Positions 1-8,847 of a stretch of DNA of 44,035 nt are shown here, in pieces. Below the pieces are notes generated by a model. That model was not told where the DNA came from. It ran no database searches and was given only the letters and a program-made list of their open reading frames with translations. Position 1 is the first letter of the stretch; each line of letters opens with the position of its first letter. Made by a program: the position numbers and the translations under genes. This stretch comes from Candidatus Trichofilum aggregatum (GTDB lineage: Bacteria; Chloroflexota; Anaerolineae; Promineifilales; Promineifilaceae), in the NCBI GenBank assembly GCA_016716885.1, contig JADJUV010000070.1:1-44035 (forward strand). Reading direction: 5' to 3'.

Positions 1-2
1 GT

Positions 3-352
3 ATGAGGGATCATCAGCTCTACCTGAAGGACATCCTCTCAGCCATAGACAGCATTGAGGAATTTGTCGTGGGACTTGAACTGGATACCTTTCAGGCCGA
101 TGACAAAACCAGCAGTGCCGTGATCCGCAAACTGGAAATCATCGGTGAGGCCACCAAGCAGATACCCGATGAGATACGACAACAAAATCCCCACCTACCC
201 TGGAAAGAAATGGCGGGGACGCATGATAAGTTGATCCATTTCTATTTTTTAGGGTAGACAATCGGCTGGTGTGGCGTACCGTGCAAGAACGTCTGCCGCA
301 AATCAAGCCCGACCTGCAAAAAATCCTCGCTGACATGAACAATCAAGTCTGA
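3..352 (+). pseudogene. HepT-like toxin (DUF86), frameshifted and missing its catalytic Arg
   Basis: The first 84 residues match the HepT/DUF86 family: a helical small protein with the typical 'RKLEIIGEATKQIP' stretch. HepT toxins are HEPN RNases paired with an MntA nucleotidyltransferase, which normally lies just upstream and would be outside this window. The family's RNase motif is Arg-x4-His-x-Tyr; here it reads THDKLIHFY, so the Arg is His. The frame stops at 257 just after a run of six T (245-250). In another frame the sequence continues as VDNRLVWRTVQERLPQIKP and so on to a stop at 350-352, which is the expected family C-terminus. The gene is therefore broken by an indel in the T run, real or a consensus error. 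The start at 3 is the first ATG visible; no upstream context is available to check it. Confidence 0.72.
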
Positions 353-365
353 TCGGGCTTACGGT

Positions 366-815
366 TCACGCTCTCCCAAACAAAGCCCCCAAATTCAGTG
401 TTGTCACCTTGGTCTGGCTGGCAAGGGAGACGTATCGCCGGGCCAGGGCATCTTTGGCCGCGCCTTGCACGGTGCTGACCAGCCCAATCGCCTCAACCAA
501 CTCATCCGGGGGGCATTCCTGAGCGACCTTCTGCCAGATGGCAACTTCCAGGGCATTGAAGGCTGTTTGCACTTCCAATAAATCATACCCGGCGGCAAAT
601 CGCTCTTGGGCTATCCGTTCAGCATGGGCAATGATCGCTTCCAGGTGTCGTTGTTCAATACTTTGCCGAATGAGATCGTAAAGCCGGGCCAGACGCTCGT
701 GGCTCTCCTGTGGCCCAGCCTTTTCGTAATGGGGTAAATGGGAGCGGTTGAGGCTGGCCGCGGCCGCACCTACTATCTCCTCTCGTTTATCTTGTAGCAG
801 TTGTGTAAGGTTCAT
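366..815 (-). CDS. RsbRD N-terminal-like sensor domain protein
   Basis: A 149-residue all-helical soluble protein. The pattern, especially AERIAQERFAAGYDLLEVQ followed by a helix ending AIWQK, resembles the RsbRD N-terminal domain (PF14361), a globin-like sensory module of stressosome-type proteins. In those proteins the domain is usually fused to a STAS or kinase output domain; here it stands alone with no recognisable output. It could be a stand-alone partner for a signalling complex encoded elsewhere. It follows the molybdenum dehydrogenase on the same strand but is separated from it by a repeat hairpin, so co-transcription is doubtful. The family assignment comes from pattern only. Confidence 0.6.
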   Translation of the reverse strand: MNLTQLLQDKREEIVGAAAASLNRSHLPHYEKAGPQESHERLARLYDLIRQSIEQRHLEAIIAHAERIAQERFAAGYDLLEVQTAFNALEVAIWQKVAQECPPDELVEAIGLVSTVQGAAKDALARRYVSLASQTKVTTLNLGALFGRA

Positions 816-832
816 TGCTCAAATCTCTCAAT

Positions 833-897
833 CTCCCAGTCTCTCAGTCTCTTAATCTCCTTAGGGGAGACTGAGAGACTGAGAGATTAAGAGACTG
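833..897. repeat. GAGA-type intergenic inverted repeat
   Basis: A run of TCTCAATCTCCCAGTCTCTC-type words is followed by its near reverse complement (GGGGAGACTGAGAGACTGAG and on), giving a long imperfect hairpin between the dehydrogenase stop codon at 899 and the next gene. The same word family recurs at about 3567-3606, 21435-21475, 30686-30716 and 30789-30878. It could act as a terminator for the dehydrogenase gene, but it lacks a proper T tail. Confidence 0.6.
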
Positions 898-898
898 G

Positions 899-3503
899 TT
901 ATGCGTTGTGTCCATTCTTCGCTGGTTGTCTCTGCTTTCGGTCCAGTTTCATGGGCAGGGTATATCGTTTCACATGATCAAACTGGTACAGGGCGTTGGC
1001 AACCGCGCCCGCTGTAGGAACTAGTCCAATCTCGCCCACCCCTTTGGCTCCATATGGCCCATGCGGGTCGGGCACTTCCACACCGATAATCTCCATATCC
1101 GGCATCTCTTTGGCGCGGAGAATACCGACATTGCGCAGGCGGGTGCTCTTAGGGCGGCCGCCTTCCAGCACCAACTCCTCGCTGATGGCATACCCCAACC
1201 CCATGTGCAGTGACCCTTCCAACTGCCCTTCAAACAGGGTGGGATTGAAAATCTTACCCGCGTCGTGGGCGGCGACGATTTTCTGGATTTGCCCCTGCTC
1301 GTTCAGGATGACAACCTGGGTGGCGTAGCTATACGAATAATGGGTGTAAATATTCTCGACTTTCGCCCCCGGTTTGGTCGTCCAATCGCAAATCCATTCG
1401 CCGTGATATACCTTGCCCACCAGATCGGCCAGAGAATGGGTTTGCAAGTCGGTACGCAAGGCTTTGGCGGCATCAATGATGGCGTTGCCGACCAACGAGG
1501 TGGCCCGCGAGGCGGTGGTCATGCCGCTGTACGCCCCTTCGGCCGTGTTGACCCGCACTTCGATGATGTCCGGCGGCAGGTCGGTCTCCTGACACAACGC
1601 CTGGACAGCCATCGTATGCACCCCCTGCCCCATCTCCGTCCAGCCATGATCAATAATGATATGATCCGGCCCAACAATGGTGATTTTCACTTTGGCGGTG
1701 TCGGGCATACCGTTACCGATGCCGGTGTTTTTGATGCCGCAGGCGATGCCCGCATATTTGGCGGCGTAAAACTGATCTTTCACCGCCAGGAGCGTCTCCC
1801 GCACTCCCACACCCCCTTCGAGCACCTGCCCGGTTGAGGTGGCTAACCCTTCCACCAGGGCGTTGTCGTAACGGAACTGCCAGCGGTCAAAGCCGCCCTG
1901 CTCACACAGATCATCCAGACAGCCTTCGATGGCGAAGGCGGATTGGTTGACGCCGAAGCCGCGCATGGCCCCGTTGGGAATGTTGTTGGTGTAAACGGCC
2001 GTGCCGACAATATCCACGACGGGCACATAATACGCACCCGTGGCATGACCGGCAGCCCGTTCTAGCACCTTCATCCCCACCGAGGCATAGGCCCCCGTAT
2101 CGCCGACAATGTTGGCCTTGAGATAGGTCAACTTCCCCTCAGCCGAACAACCAACCTCATAATCCAGCCACAGCGGATGCCGTTTGGGGTGCATCAGGAT
2201 GGATTCGTCGCGGGTGAGTAGGACGCGCACCGGGGATTGCAGGTGGTAGGCGAACAGGGCGGCGTGTCCCTGCACCGACAAATCTTCTTTGCCGCCAAAA
2301 CCACCCCCGTTGGGCACCAGTTCCACTTTGACTTTTTCCAGGGGCAGACCCAGCAATTTGGCGATCTGGATTTGATCTTCAAAGACGCCTTGGGATTGGG
2401 AGTAGACAAAAACGCCGTCCTCATCGGGCAGGCCGATGGCGCATTCGGGTTCCATGTAACCGTGTTCGATGGTTTGGGTCTGGTAAACACCACGGGAGAC
2501 GAAGGCGGTTTGGCGCGTGCGCGGCCGCGAAATCCCCCCGATTCACCACCGTTTGCGACAACTTGTTCCCCGGCCACACCTCGGGCGGATGCACGGTGGG
2601 TGAGTCCGCTTTCAGGGCCGCGTGCATGTCCACGATGGGTTCCAACACCTCATACTCCACCGTGATCAATCCTACGGCCTGCCGGGCGATGGCTTCGCTC
2701 TCGGCCACCACTCCGGCCAACACGTCGCCCACGTAGCGGGTGGTGTCGCCCACCTTAAGCATGAGGGGCCAGTCCTGTTTGATGAGGCCGATGAAGCGGT
2801 TGCCGGGGATGTCCTCAGCGGTAAAGATGCGAATGACGCCGGGGTAGGCCGCGGCCGCGGTCACATCTATCTTCTTAATCACCGCCCGTGGGTGGTCGCT
2901 AAAGCGCAAGGCCCCAAACAGCATTCCGGGCATTTTCAGGTCGGCCACGTAGGGGCGTTGACCCAGCACCAGCCGGTAGGCGTCATACTTGGGCTGGCGC
3001 GACCCGACCTTGCCATCGCTGACCGGGCGCGGCACTTCTTCCTCGTGGCGGATGGCATGGGCGGCGACTTCGATGGCGTCCACGATCTTTTTGTACCCGG
3101 TGCAACGGCACAGATGGGGCGTCAACGCCTTTTCGATGTCGGCGCGGCTGGGTTCGGGGTTTTGGTCAATGAGGGTGTTGGCCTGCATGACAATACCGGG
3201 AATGCAGAAGCCACATTGCACCCCACCTTCGGTTACGAAGGCGTTGGCGAATACGTTTTGCCGGTATTCGCCCAGCCCTTCGGTGGTTATAACCTCCCCC
3301 TCGGCAACTTTATTCATGGGGGTGACGCAACTGAGGACGGCCTTGTGGTTGTGTTCCACGGCGCAACAGCCGCAGGCGGCCTGGGGAGCACAGCCATCTT
3401 TGGGCGAGGTGATGCCTTCGACATCGCGCAGGTAAGTTAACAACGGCAATTCAGGGTCGCCGTCGTAGGTTCGTGTTTGTCCGTTGAGGGTAAAAGTAAT
3501 CAT
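899..3503 (-). CDS. xdh: Selenium-dependent-type xanthine dehydrogenase, 2Fe-2S plus molybdopterin domains, frameshifted
   Basis: The reconstructed product is about 868 residues. It starts MITFTLNGQ at 3503, has one plant-type ferredoxin 2Fe-2S domain (CAPQAACGCC with a later Cys) and a second 2Fe-2S domain (QCGFC and HLCRC), then the aldehyde oxidase/xanthine dehydrogenase molybdopterin domains: GGGFGGKED, AMRGFGVN, EMGQGVHTM and the catalytic-Glu motif GAKGVGEIGL near the C-terminus. There is no FAD domain. Fe-S and Mo domains in one chain, next to an SsnA-like gene, is the arrangement of selenium-dependent xanthine dehydrogenases, which hydroxylate purines with a Mo cofactor carrying labile selenium. 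The frame breaks near 2510-2522: the N-terminal frame runs on to 2421, while the C-terminal frame, open from upstream of Met 2455, resumes as TAFVSRGVYQTQTIEHGY. One base appears to be missing, within about ten bases of a GCGGCCGC site. Substrate is inferred, not shown. Confidence 0.8.
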
Positions 3504-3916
<413 letters not shown>

Positions 3917-5107
3917 TCACCGATCCCCGGTGTCTCCGGTGAGCGGTGTGGGCGGGAAATAATCCACCAGAATCAGATCAGCCAGGAAACCGGGAATGAT
4001 CTGGCCGATTTTTTGCCCGGTGATGCGGCGCACAATGGCCGGGTTGTTTTGCAGCAGGATATTTTGCCATTCATTCCAGCCAACATTGTTGTCACGCAAC
4101 ACGTGTTTGTGCAGCAGATAACCGGTGCGTGTCTCCGCTTTGATGTCGGGGGTCATGCCGTCTGTGCCCACACCCACCAAAATCCCTTTCTCCATCATTT
4201 TGAAGATGTCGGCGCGGCCCACAGCGTTATTCATGTTGGATTGGGGTTGGTGGGTAACGTTGGTGTTGGTATGTTCTAGCAGGCGCAGGTCTACATCATC
4301 GCTGTGGATGACGTGGGCACAGATGCTTTTTTCGCCCAGTAAATTGTGTTTGAACAGGCGGGCTAACGGCCCATGCCCATAACGGGTCTCGGATAGATCG
4401 TTGTCTACCCAATCTTCCTGCACGTGAACATGGACACCCCGATCTAGATTTTGGCAGATCGCGGCCGCGTGCGCCAATGTCTCATCATCCACCGTAAACG
4501 AGGCGTGTAACCCCATCAACCCGTCAAAGAGGGGTGCTGGGTCGGTCTGGCGAGCGGCCCGGCATTTCTGCATGAACCGCTCATTCTCCCGCAAACCGGC
4601 ATCCCGAATCGCTTTGCCGTCCCGGTCAGACACTTCATAACATAACAGACCCCGCAAGCCCACCTGCCGCATAGCCTGTTCAATCTGATCGAGACTGCCA
4701 TCTACAGCGTTGGGGCTGGCGTGATGATCAATGACTGTGGTAACGCCTTGTTTGAGGGATTGGATGGCGGGCAGAAGCGCACTATAGTAAACCGCCTGCT
4801 CATCCAGGGTTTTATCGAGTGCCCACCAGAGGTATTGCAAAATTTCGTGGAAGTTAGCCATGGGCCGGGTGAGGGCCAGGCCACGAGCATAGAGACCATA
4901 AAAATGGTTGTGGGCGTTGATGAGACCGGGCATGAGAACGCGGCCGCGGCCATCCAACACCTCATAATCACTAAACTGTTGGCGCAGGTCTGCCTCTGGC
5001 CCCATGGCTTTAATCCACGCCCCTTCAATAGCCACCGCCTGACCGGTCAGCACCCGGTTTGGCGTTTCCTGCGTAATAATTCGCGAGTTGGTGATGAGTG
5101 TGTTCAT
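3917..5107 (-). CDS. ssnA: SsnA-like amidohydrolase, C-terminus cut short
   Basis: An amidohydrolase-superfamily protein of 396 residues as it stands. The metal-site motifs are present: NAHNHFYG near residue 65, HVHVQEDW, an AHVIHSDD histidine, and VGTDGM with the metal-binding Asp. Overall the pattern fits SsnA, a putative aminohydrolase encoded with selenium-dependent molybdenum hydroxylases in purine catabolism. The family usually runs about 40 residues longer; here the product ends PPTPLTGDTGDR and then hits a stop, while likely remnants of the normal tail follow in other frames down to about 3685. The truncation is therefore probably due to further indels. It lies upstream of the dehydrogenase on the same strand, which supports a shared pathway. 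The start at 5107 gives a normal N-terminus (MNTLITNSRIIT). Confidence 0.78.
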   Translation of the reverse strand: MNTLITNSRIITQETPNRVLTGQAVAIEGAWIKAMGPEADLRQQFSDYEVLDGRGRVLMPGLINAHNHFYGLYARGLALTRPMANFHEILQYLWWALDKTLDEQAVYYSALLPAIQSLKQGVTTVIDHHASPNAVDGSLDQIEQAMRQVGLRGLLCYEVSDRDGKAIRDAGLRENERFMQKCRAARQTDPAPLFDGLMGLHASFTVDDETLAHAAAICQNLDRGVHVHVQEDWVDNDLSETRYGHGPLARLFKHNLLGEKSICAHVIHSDDVDLRLLEHTNTNVTHQPQSNMNNAVGRADIFKMMEKGILVGVGTDGMTPDIKAETRTGYLLHKHVLRDNNVGWNEWQNILLQNNPAIVRRITGQKIGQIIPGFLADLILVDYFPPTPLTGDTGDR

Positions 5108-5321
5108 GTTGTTTCAGGTGTGGGTAACGGGTTGGAAAAAGTGTTACCAGTATACCACAAGACACCGGGAACACGGATGGTGGGAAAGGAAGGGACGAGA
5201 AAAATCACCTTTTGCGGCCGCGTTCAATCGCCACCACTCCCCCATAAAGGCGGTATAATACCGGGCACTATCCCCCATCCTAGACACGCTTCATTGTGTA
5301 ACTTTTGCAAGGAGAATCCCC

Positions 5322-6329
5322 ATGTCCCAAGATCGCGTTGCCCTCTATTTACAAGATGCCCACGAACTCAGCGAAGGCATTGAACTCGCCAAATATGCTG
5401 AAGCCAACGGTTTTGAAGCCGTCTGGCAAGCAGAAAGCCGCCTGGTGCGGGATGCCATTGTGCCGATGGCTGCCTTTGCCGCTCACACCACGAAACTTAA
5501 GGTTGCCAGCGGCGTGATCAACAATTGGACGCGCAATATTGGTTTGCTGGCGGCCACTTTCCTCACCCTGGACGACCTGGCCCCAGATCGCATCATCTGT
5601 GGGATTGGCGCGTGGTGGGATCCGTTGGCGCAGAAGGTGGGCATAACCCGGCGCAAACCGCTCCAGGCGATGCGCGAAACCATTGAGGTGCTGCGCCGCC
5701 TGCTCAACATGGAGAATGTCACTTATCACGGTGAGTTTCATTATGTGGATGGTATTCAACTGGATGTGGTGCATGGGCGCAAAACGCCGCGCAACGTACC
5801 CATTTATATCGGCGCTACGGGTATGAAGATGATGGAGCTAACGGGTGAAATCGCCGATGGGGCTTGTTTGAATTACCTGGTCAATCCCAAATATAACCTG
5901 GAAGCGATGGATGCTCTGGAAACGGGCGCCAAACGGGCAGGCCGCTCCATTGATGAGATTGACCGGCCCCAGTTGGTGATCTGTTCGGTGGATGAAGATC
6001 GTAAGAAGGCGCTGGATGCGGCGCGTAAGATGATTACGCAATATTTGGGGCAACAGCCCCATTTGATGAAGGCCAGTGGGGTGAAGCAGGAATTACTGGA
6101 TGAGATTCATCAGGTGCTGACGTGGCCCGCCACTGAGGAACAAATTGAGAATGCCATGCATCTGGTGCCGGATGATGTGGTGCAGATGTGTACGGCCAGC
6201 GGCTCTCCATCTGAGGTAAAGGCCAAGGTGCGCGAATACATCGAATACGGCGCGACTTGCCCGATTTTGTATCCGTTGGGGGATGCGAAGTTGATGATTG
6301 ATATTTTTAGTGATGGGTATAGCGGTTAG
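5322..6329 (+). CDS. LLM-class flavin/F420-dependent oxidoreductase
   Basis: A 335-residue TIM-barrel protein of the bacterial luciferase-like superfamily, closest in style to the methylenetetrahydromethanopterin reductase-like, F420-using branch: ELAKYAEANGFEAVW near the N-terminus, LAPDRIICGIGAWWDP in the middle and PIYIGATGMKMMEL later. Such enzymes transfer hydride between reduced flavin or F420 and an organic substrate in the cytoplasm; the substrate cannot be told here. The start is fixed by an AAGGAG ribosome site eight to nine bases upstream. It stands alone, convergent with the response regulator gene. Length and motifs are complete. Confidence 0.85.
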   Translation: MSQDRVALYLQDAHELSEGIELAKYAEANGFEAVWQAESRLVRDAIVPMAAFAAHTTKLKVASGVINNWTRNIGLLAATFLTLDDLAPDRIICGIGAWWDPLAQKVGITRRKPLQAMRETIEVLRRLLNMENVTYHGEFHYVDGIQLDVVHGRKTPRNVPIYIGATGMKMMELTGEIADGACLNYLVNPKYNLEAMDALETGAKRAGRSIDEIDRPQLVICSVDEDRKKALDAARKMITQYLGQQPHLMKASGVKQELLDEIHQVLTWPATEEQIENAMHLVPDDVVQMCTASGSPSEVKAKVREYIEYGATCPILYPLGDAKLMIDIFSDGYSG

Positions 6330-6345
6330 TTAGCCGTTAGCGGCT

Positions 6346-6384
6346 GGCCGCTGGCGGTTGGCTCTTTGCTAACGGCCAGCGGCC
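6346..6384. terminator. Hairpin between convergent genes
   Basis: Arms GGCCGCTGGCGGTTGGC (6346-6362) and GCTAACGGCCAGCGGCC (6368-6384) pair with two mismatches around a TCTTT loop. The position between two convergent stop codons suggests a bidirectional terminator, though no long T tract follows. The surrounding GGCTAGCGG-like words recur near 41925-41950, so this is also a repeat family. Confidence 0.55.
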
Positions 6385-6400
6385 AACGGCCTAGCGGCCC

Positions 6401-7042
6401 TTATTGAAAACCATGTTTCTGGGCCAACAGTACCGCCTGCACCCGGCTACGGACGTGGAGTTTTTGCAGGACGTTGGTCATGTAATGTTTGATGGTTTTT
6501 TCGGCCAGGCTGAGTTGGTCGCCGATTTCGCGGTTGGTTAATCCTTGGGCCACCCGCTGTAGAATCTCTTTTTCGCGGCTGGTGAGTTCGTTAAAAGGGT
6601 CTGGCTCGGCGGGGGAATGGGTCATTTCAAAGAGGACACTGCCCGCCAGGGTGGGTGAAATGTAGACCCCGCCATCGGCTACCAGGCGAATGGCGGTGGC
6701 GAGTTGCCCGGCGGAGATGCCTTTGAGGACGTAACCTCTGGCCCCGGCTCGTAGCGCGTTCATCAGGTCGTCTTCGTCCTCGGAGACGGTGAGCATCATG
6801 ATACGAATGATAGGGTACGCGGCCGCAATCCGGTGCGCGGCCGCGATTCCCCCCTCCCCGGGCATACTAATATCCAACAACAACACATCTGGCAGTAACT
6901 CCCCCGCCAGATCAAACGCTTCTTCCCCCGTACTACCCTGCCCCACAATCAAACAATCTTCCTCCCGTGAGAGCGAAGCCGCTACCCCATCACGAAACAG
7001 CGGATGATCATCCACAATCAGAATACGAATCGGTTCACTCAT
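6401..7042 (-). CDS. NarL/FixJ-type response regulator
   Basis: A 213-residue two-domain regulator. The receiver domain has the acidic pair in IVDDHPLFRDG, the phospho-acceptor Asp in DVLLLDISMPG (about residue 57), the conserved Thr (MLTVSE) and the Lys in GYVLKG. The C-terminal LuxR-type helix-turn-helix is complete: LTSREKEILQRVAQGLTNREI followed by SLAEKTIKHYMTNVLQKL. Its start codon overlaps the end of the upstream sensor kinase gene by eight bases, so the two form a translationally coupled pair. Two GCGGCCGC sites lie 18 bases apart inside it, each coding Ala-Ala-Ala. Target genes cannot be inferred. Confidence 0.93.
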   Translation of the reverse strand: MSEPIRILIVDDHPLFRDGVAASLSREEDCLIVGQGSTGEEAFDLAGELLPDVLLLDISMPGEGGIAAAHRIAAAYPIIRIMMLTVSEDEDDLMNALRAGARGYVLKGISAGQLATAIRLVADGGVYISPTLAGSVLFEMTHSPAEPDPFNELTSREKEILQRVAQGLTNREIGDQLSLAEKTIKHYMTNVLQKLHVRSRVQAVLLAQKHGFQ

Positions 7043-8452
7043 GAGCCATCTCCGTCAGCATAAGCGGCAAAGGAATCTCTGGAATTTGTAACGGCAAATA
7101 AGACCAGATCGTTGTGCCTTTACCCGGCGCACTCTCAATATTAAAACAGCCCCCCAACACCTCAGCCCGTTCGTGCATCGTGGCTAACCCCAAATGCCCT
7201 TCACGGAAAATGGCCTGGGGATCAAAACCCGGCCCTTTATCAGACACCTCAACCCGTAACTCAACCCCTTCGACCTGCACCGTCACCCGCTGCCCCAGCC
7301 CTCCCGCATGGCGATAGCCATTGGAAAGGGCTTCCTGCAAAATGCGGTACAGCGTCATCTTTACGGGCAAAGGTAAACCGGCGGGAATCTCATCTACGTT
7401 CGCTTCCACCTGACTGCCCGTTTTGCGCTCATAGTCCCGCAAGGCCCGGCGCACAATATCACTCCCCGAAAGCCGTTCAATCTCCGGCAAACGCAACCCT
7501 GCCGAAATCGTCCGCAATTCGCCTAAGGCGGATTCTAAAGCGGCCTGCACCATCTGCCAATCTTCTAGCGTACGAGTTTTCTCCGGGCCGTCAGGCAGAA
7601 AACGATTCAAATTTTCGGTTATGGCGGCCCGACGGAGCAGGGCCAGGGCCAAGTCCTGGGCCGGGCCATCATGCAGGTCGGCGGAGATGCGGCGCAGGAA
7701 TCGTTCGTTGAGGGTGGTGGTGCGGCCGCCAGCCTGACGAATGCGATCCCGCAAATGGGCGTTTTGCGTCACTTTGGCTTCTAGCTGTTGCTGCTGATGG
7801 GCGATGGTGTGACCGGCCCGGCTAGCCAGCCCCGACAGCACCAGGTACATGAACAAAGTACTTAAACCCACAACCAGACCGGAGGTAAGTTGAGCGGTGC
7901 GGATTTCCGTGATGAGGGCATCCGGCCATTGATAAAACTCAGAGACGGCAATGATCTGGCCGCTGCCCTGGGCACGCACCGGCGCATAGATTTCGATGAG
8001 TTGCTGACCAAACTGCCGCTCCGATGCCTGTTCGGCTTCATCCAGTGCCGTCAACTCAGCCGTTACCTGACCAGTGAGGGCCTGGCTCAGGCTGTTGCCC
8101 ACCGGAAAAGAGTGGCCCATGAGGTTGTTATCGGTGGCGTAAATCACGGTTCCATCGGGTAGCCAAACCTTAAACGAGACAATTTGTTGGCCCAGGGTGT
8201 TTCCTCAAGCAGGCGGGTGAGTTCAGCTATGGCGCTGGCTGACAGGGTGGATGAGTTGGTGAGGGGTTGCAGAACGGGTGAGACGAAACTATCCACATAA
8301 AGGGCGGTGATGGCGGCGGTGCGATTGGTCACACCCATCTCGATTTGTTGGCCTACCCAAATGCCAATGATCAACGAACCGACTAAAAAGACGACTAAAC
8401 AGGCCAGTTTGAATTGCTGGGAAAGAGTCAGCTTATGCCATTTGTTGATCAT
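7035..8452 (-). CDS. NarX/DegS-type sensor histidine kinase, one frameshift
   Basis: The reconstructed kinase is about 472 residues. It begins MINKWHKLTLSQ at 8452 behind an AAAGGA ribosome site and has a first membrane helix (LACLVVFLVGSLIIGIWVG), a periplasmic sensor region, a second helix (LVVGLSTLFMYLVLSGLA), a coiled coil, a HisKA_3 dimerisation helix with the phospho-acceptor His in ADLHDGPAQDLALALLRR, and an HATPase_c domain (ILQEALSNGYRHAGG, DKGPGFDP, GHLGLATMHERAEVLGG). As read, the first 100 residues are in one frame (ending at 8144) and the rest in another (open from upstream of 8147). The frames join cleanly at a CCC run near 8198-8200 (EETP then LGQQIVSFKVWLPDG) if one C is missing. 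It is paired with the downstream response regulator. The sensor region has no recognised domain. Confidence 0.85.
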
Positions 8453-8847
8453 GGGATTTTCCTTTGCTGGTTTCTTTTGCCGGGGTAGCCAGGAACCTGA
8501 ATTGTTTGTCCCCAAATGAGCTACGACTTAAAAGAATGGGGGCAAGTGGGGAAATTCATATGCCGCTTCTTGTCATCGGTACCAGAAATAGCATTGTAAC
8601 GTACCCGATTGAAGACAAGATGTACCTGGATTATAAGCCCGTTCACCTCTGGCTTGTATGGACTAAAGTCTGAAATATAAGGGCCAATAGTCGGACGATT
8701 AACAGCCCTGAGTCGGACAAAATTGATGACTTTTGGGCATTTTGTCCGAATTTCCGATTTTCTAGAATAAGCCCGTTACTTTTCCCAAAAGGTCACGACC
8801 TGAAGTGTGACTCAAGGCCGCATCACAGGGAATAAACAAGGTGGATC
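8453..8847. other. Divergent intergenic region with an 11-bp inverted repeat
   Basis: No convincing gene is seen. The region separates the sensor kinase from the DUF2723 gene, which are divergently oriented, so promoters for both should lie here. A perfect inverted repeat (TCGGACAAAAT at 8713-8723, ATTTTGTCCGA at 8739-8749, 15-base spacer) is preceded by another AGTCGGAC at 8689-8696. This is a plausible operator, or an RNA hairpin in the leader of the downstream gene. A 69-codon open frame at 8464-8673 shows no protein-like features. Confidence 0.45.
8713..8749. promoter_or_regulatory. Inverted repeat, candidate operator
   Basis: An 11-bp perfect dyad with a 15-base spacer, about 100 bases upstream of the DUF2723 gene start and about 260 bases upstream of the kinase start. 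The half-site TCGGAC appears a third time at 8691-8696 in the same orientation as the left arm. No factor can be named; the adjacent two-component system is one candidate. Confidence 0.3.

Noticed and set aside
2237..3440. Long plus-strand frames antisense to xdh (for example 2622-3440)
   Set aside because: They mirror the GC-rich third positions of the real gene and show no domain.
5251..5263. CGGTATAATACCG as promoter or operator of the LLM gene
   Set aside because: It contains TATAAT, but no -35-like hexamer is at suitable spacing, so support is too weak for a feature.
8464..8673. 69-codon frame upstream of the DUF2723 gene
   Set aside because: No ribosome site, no protein-like pattern, and it overlaps the kinase leader.
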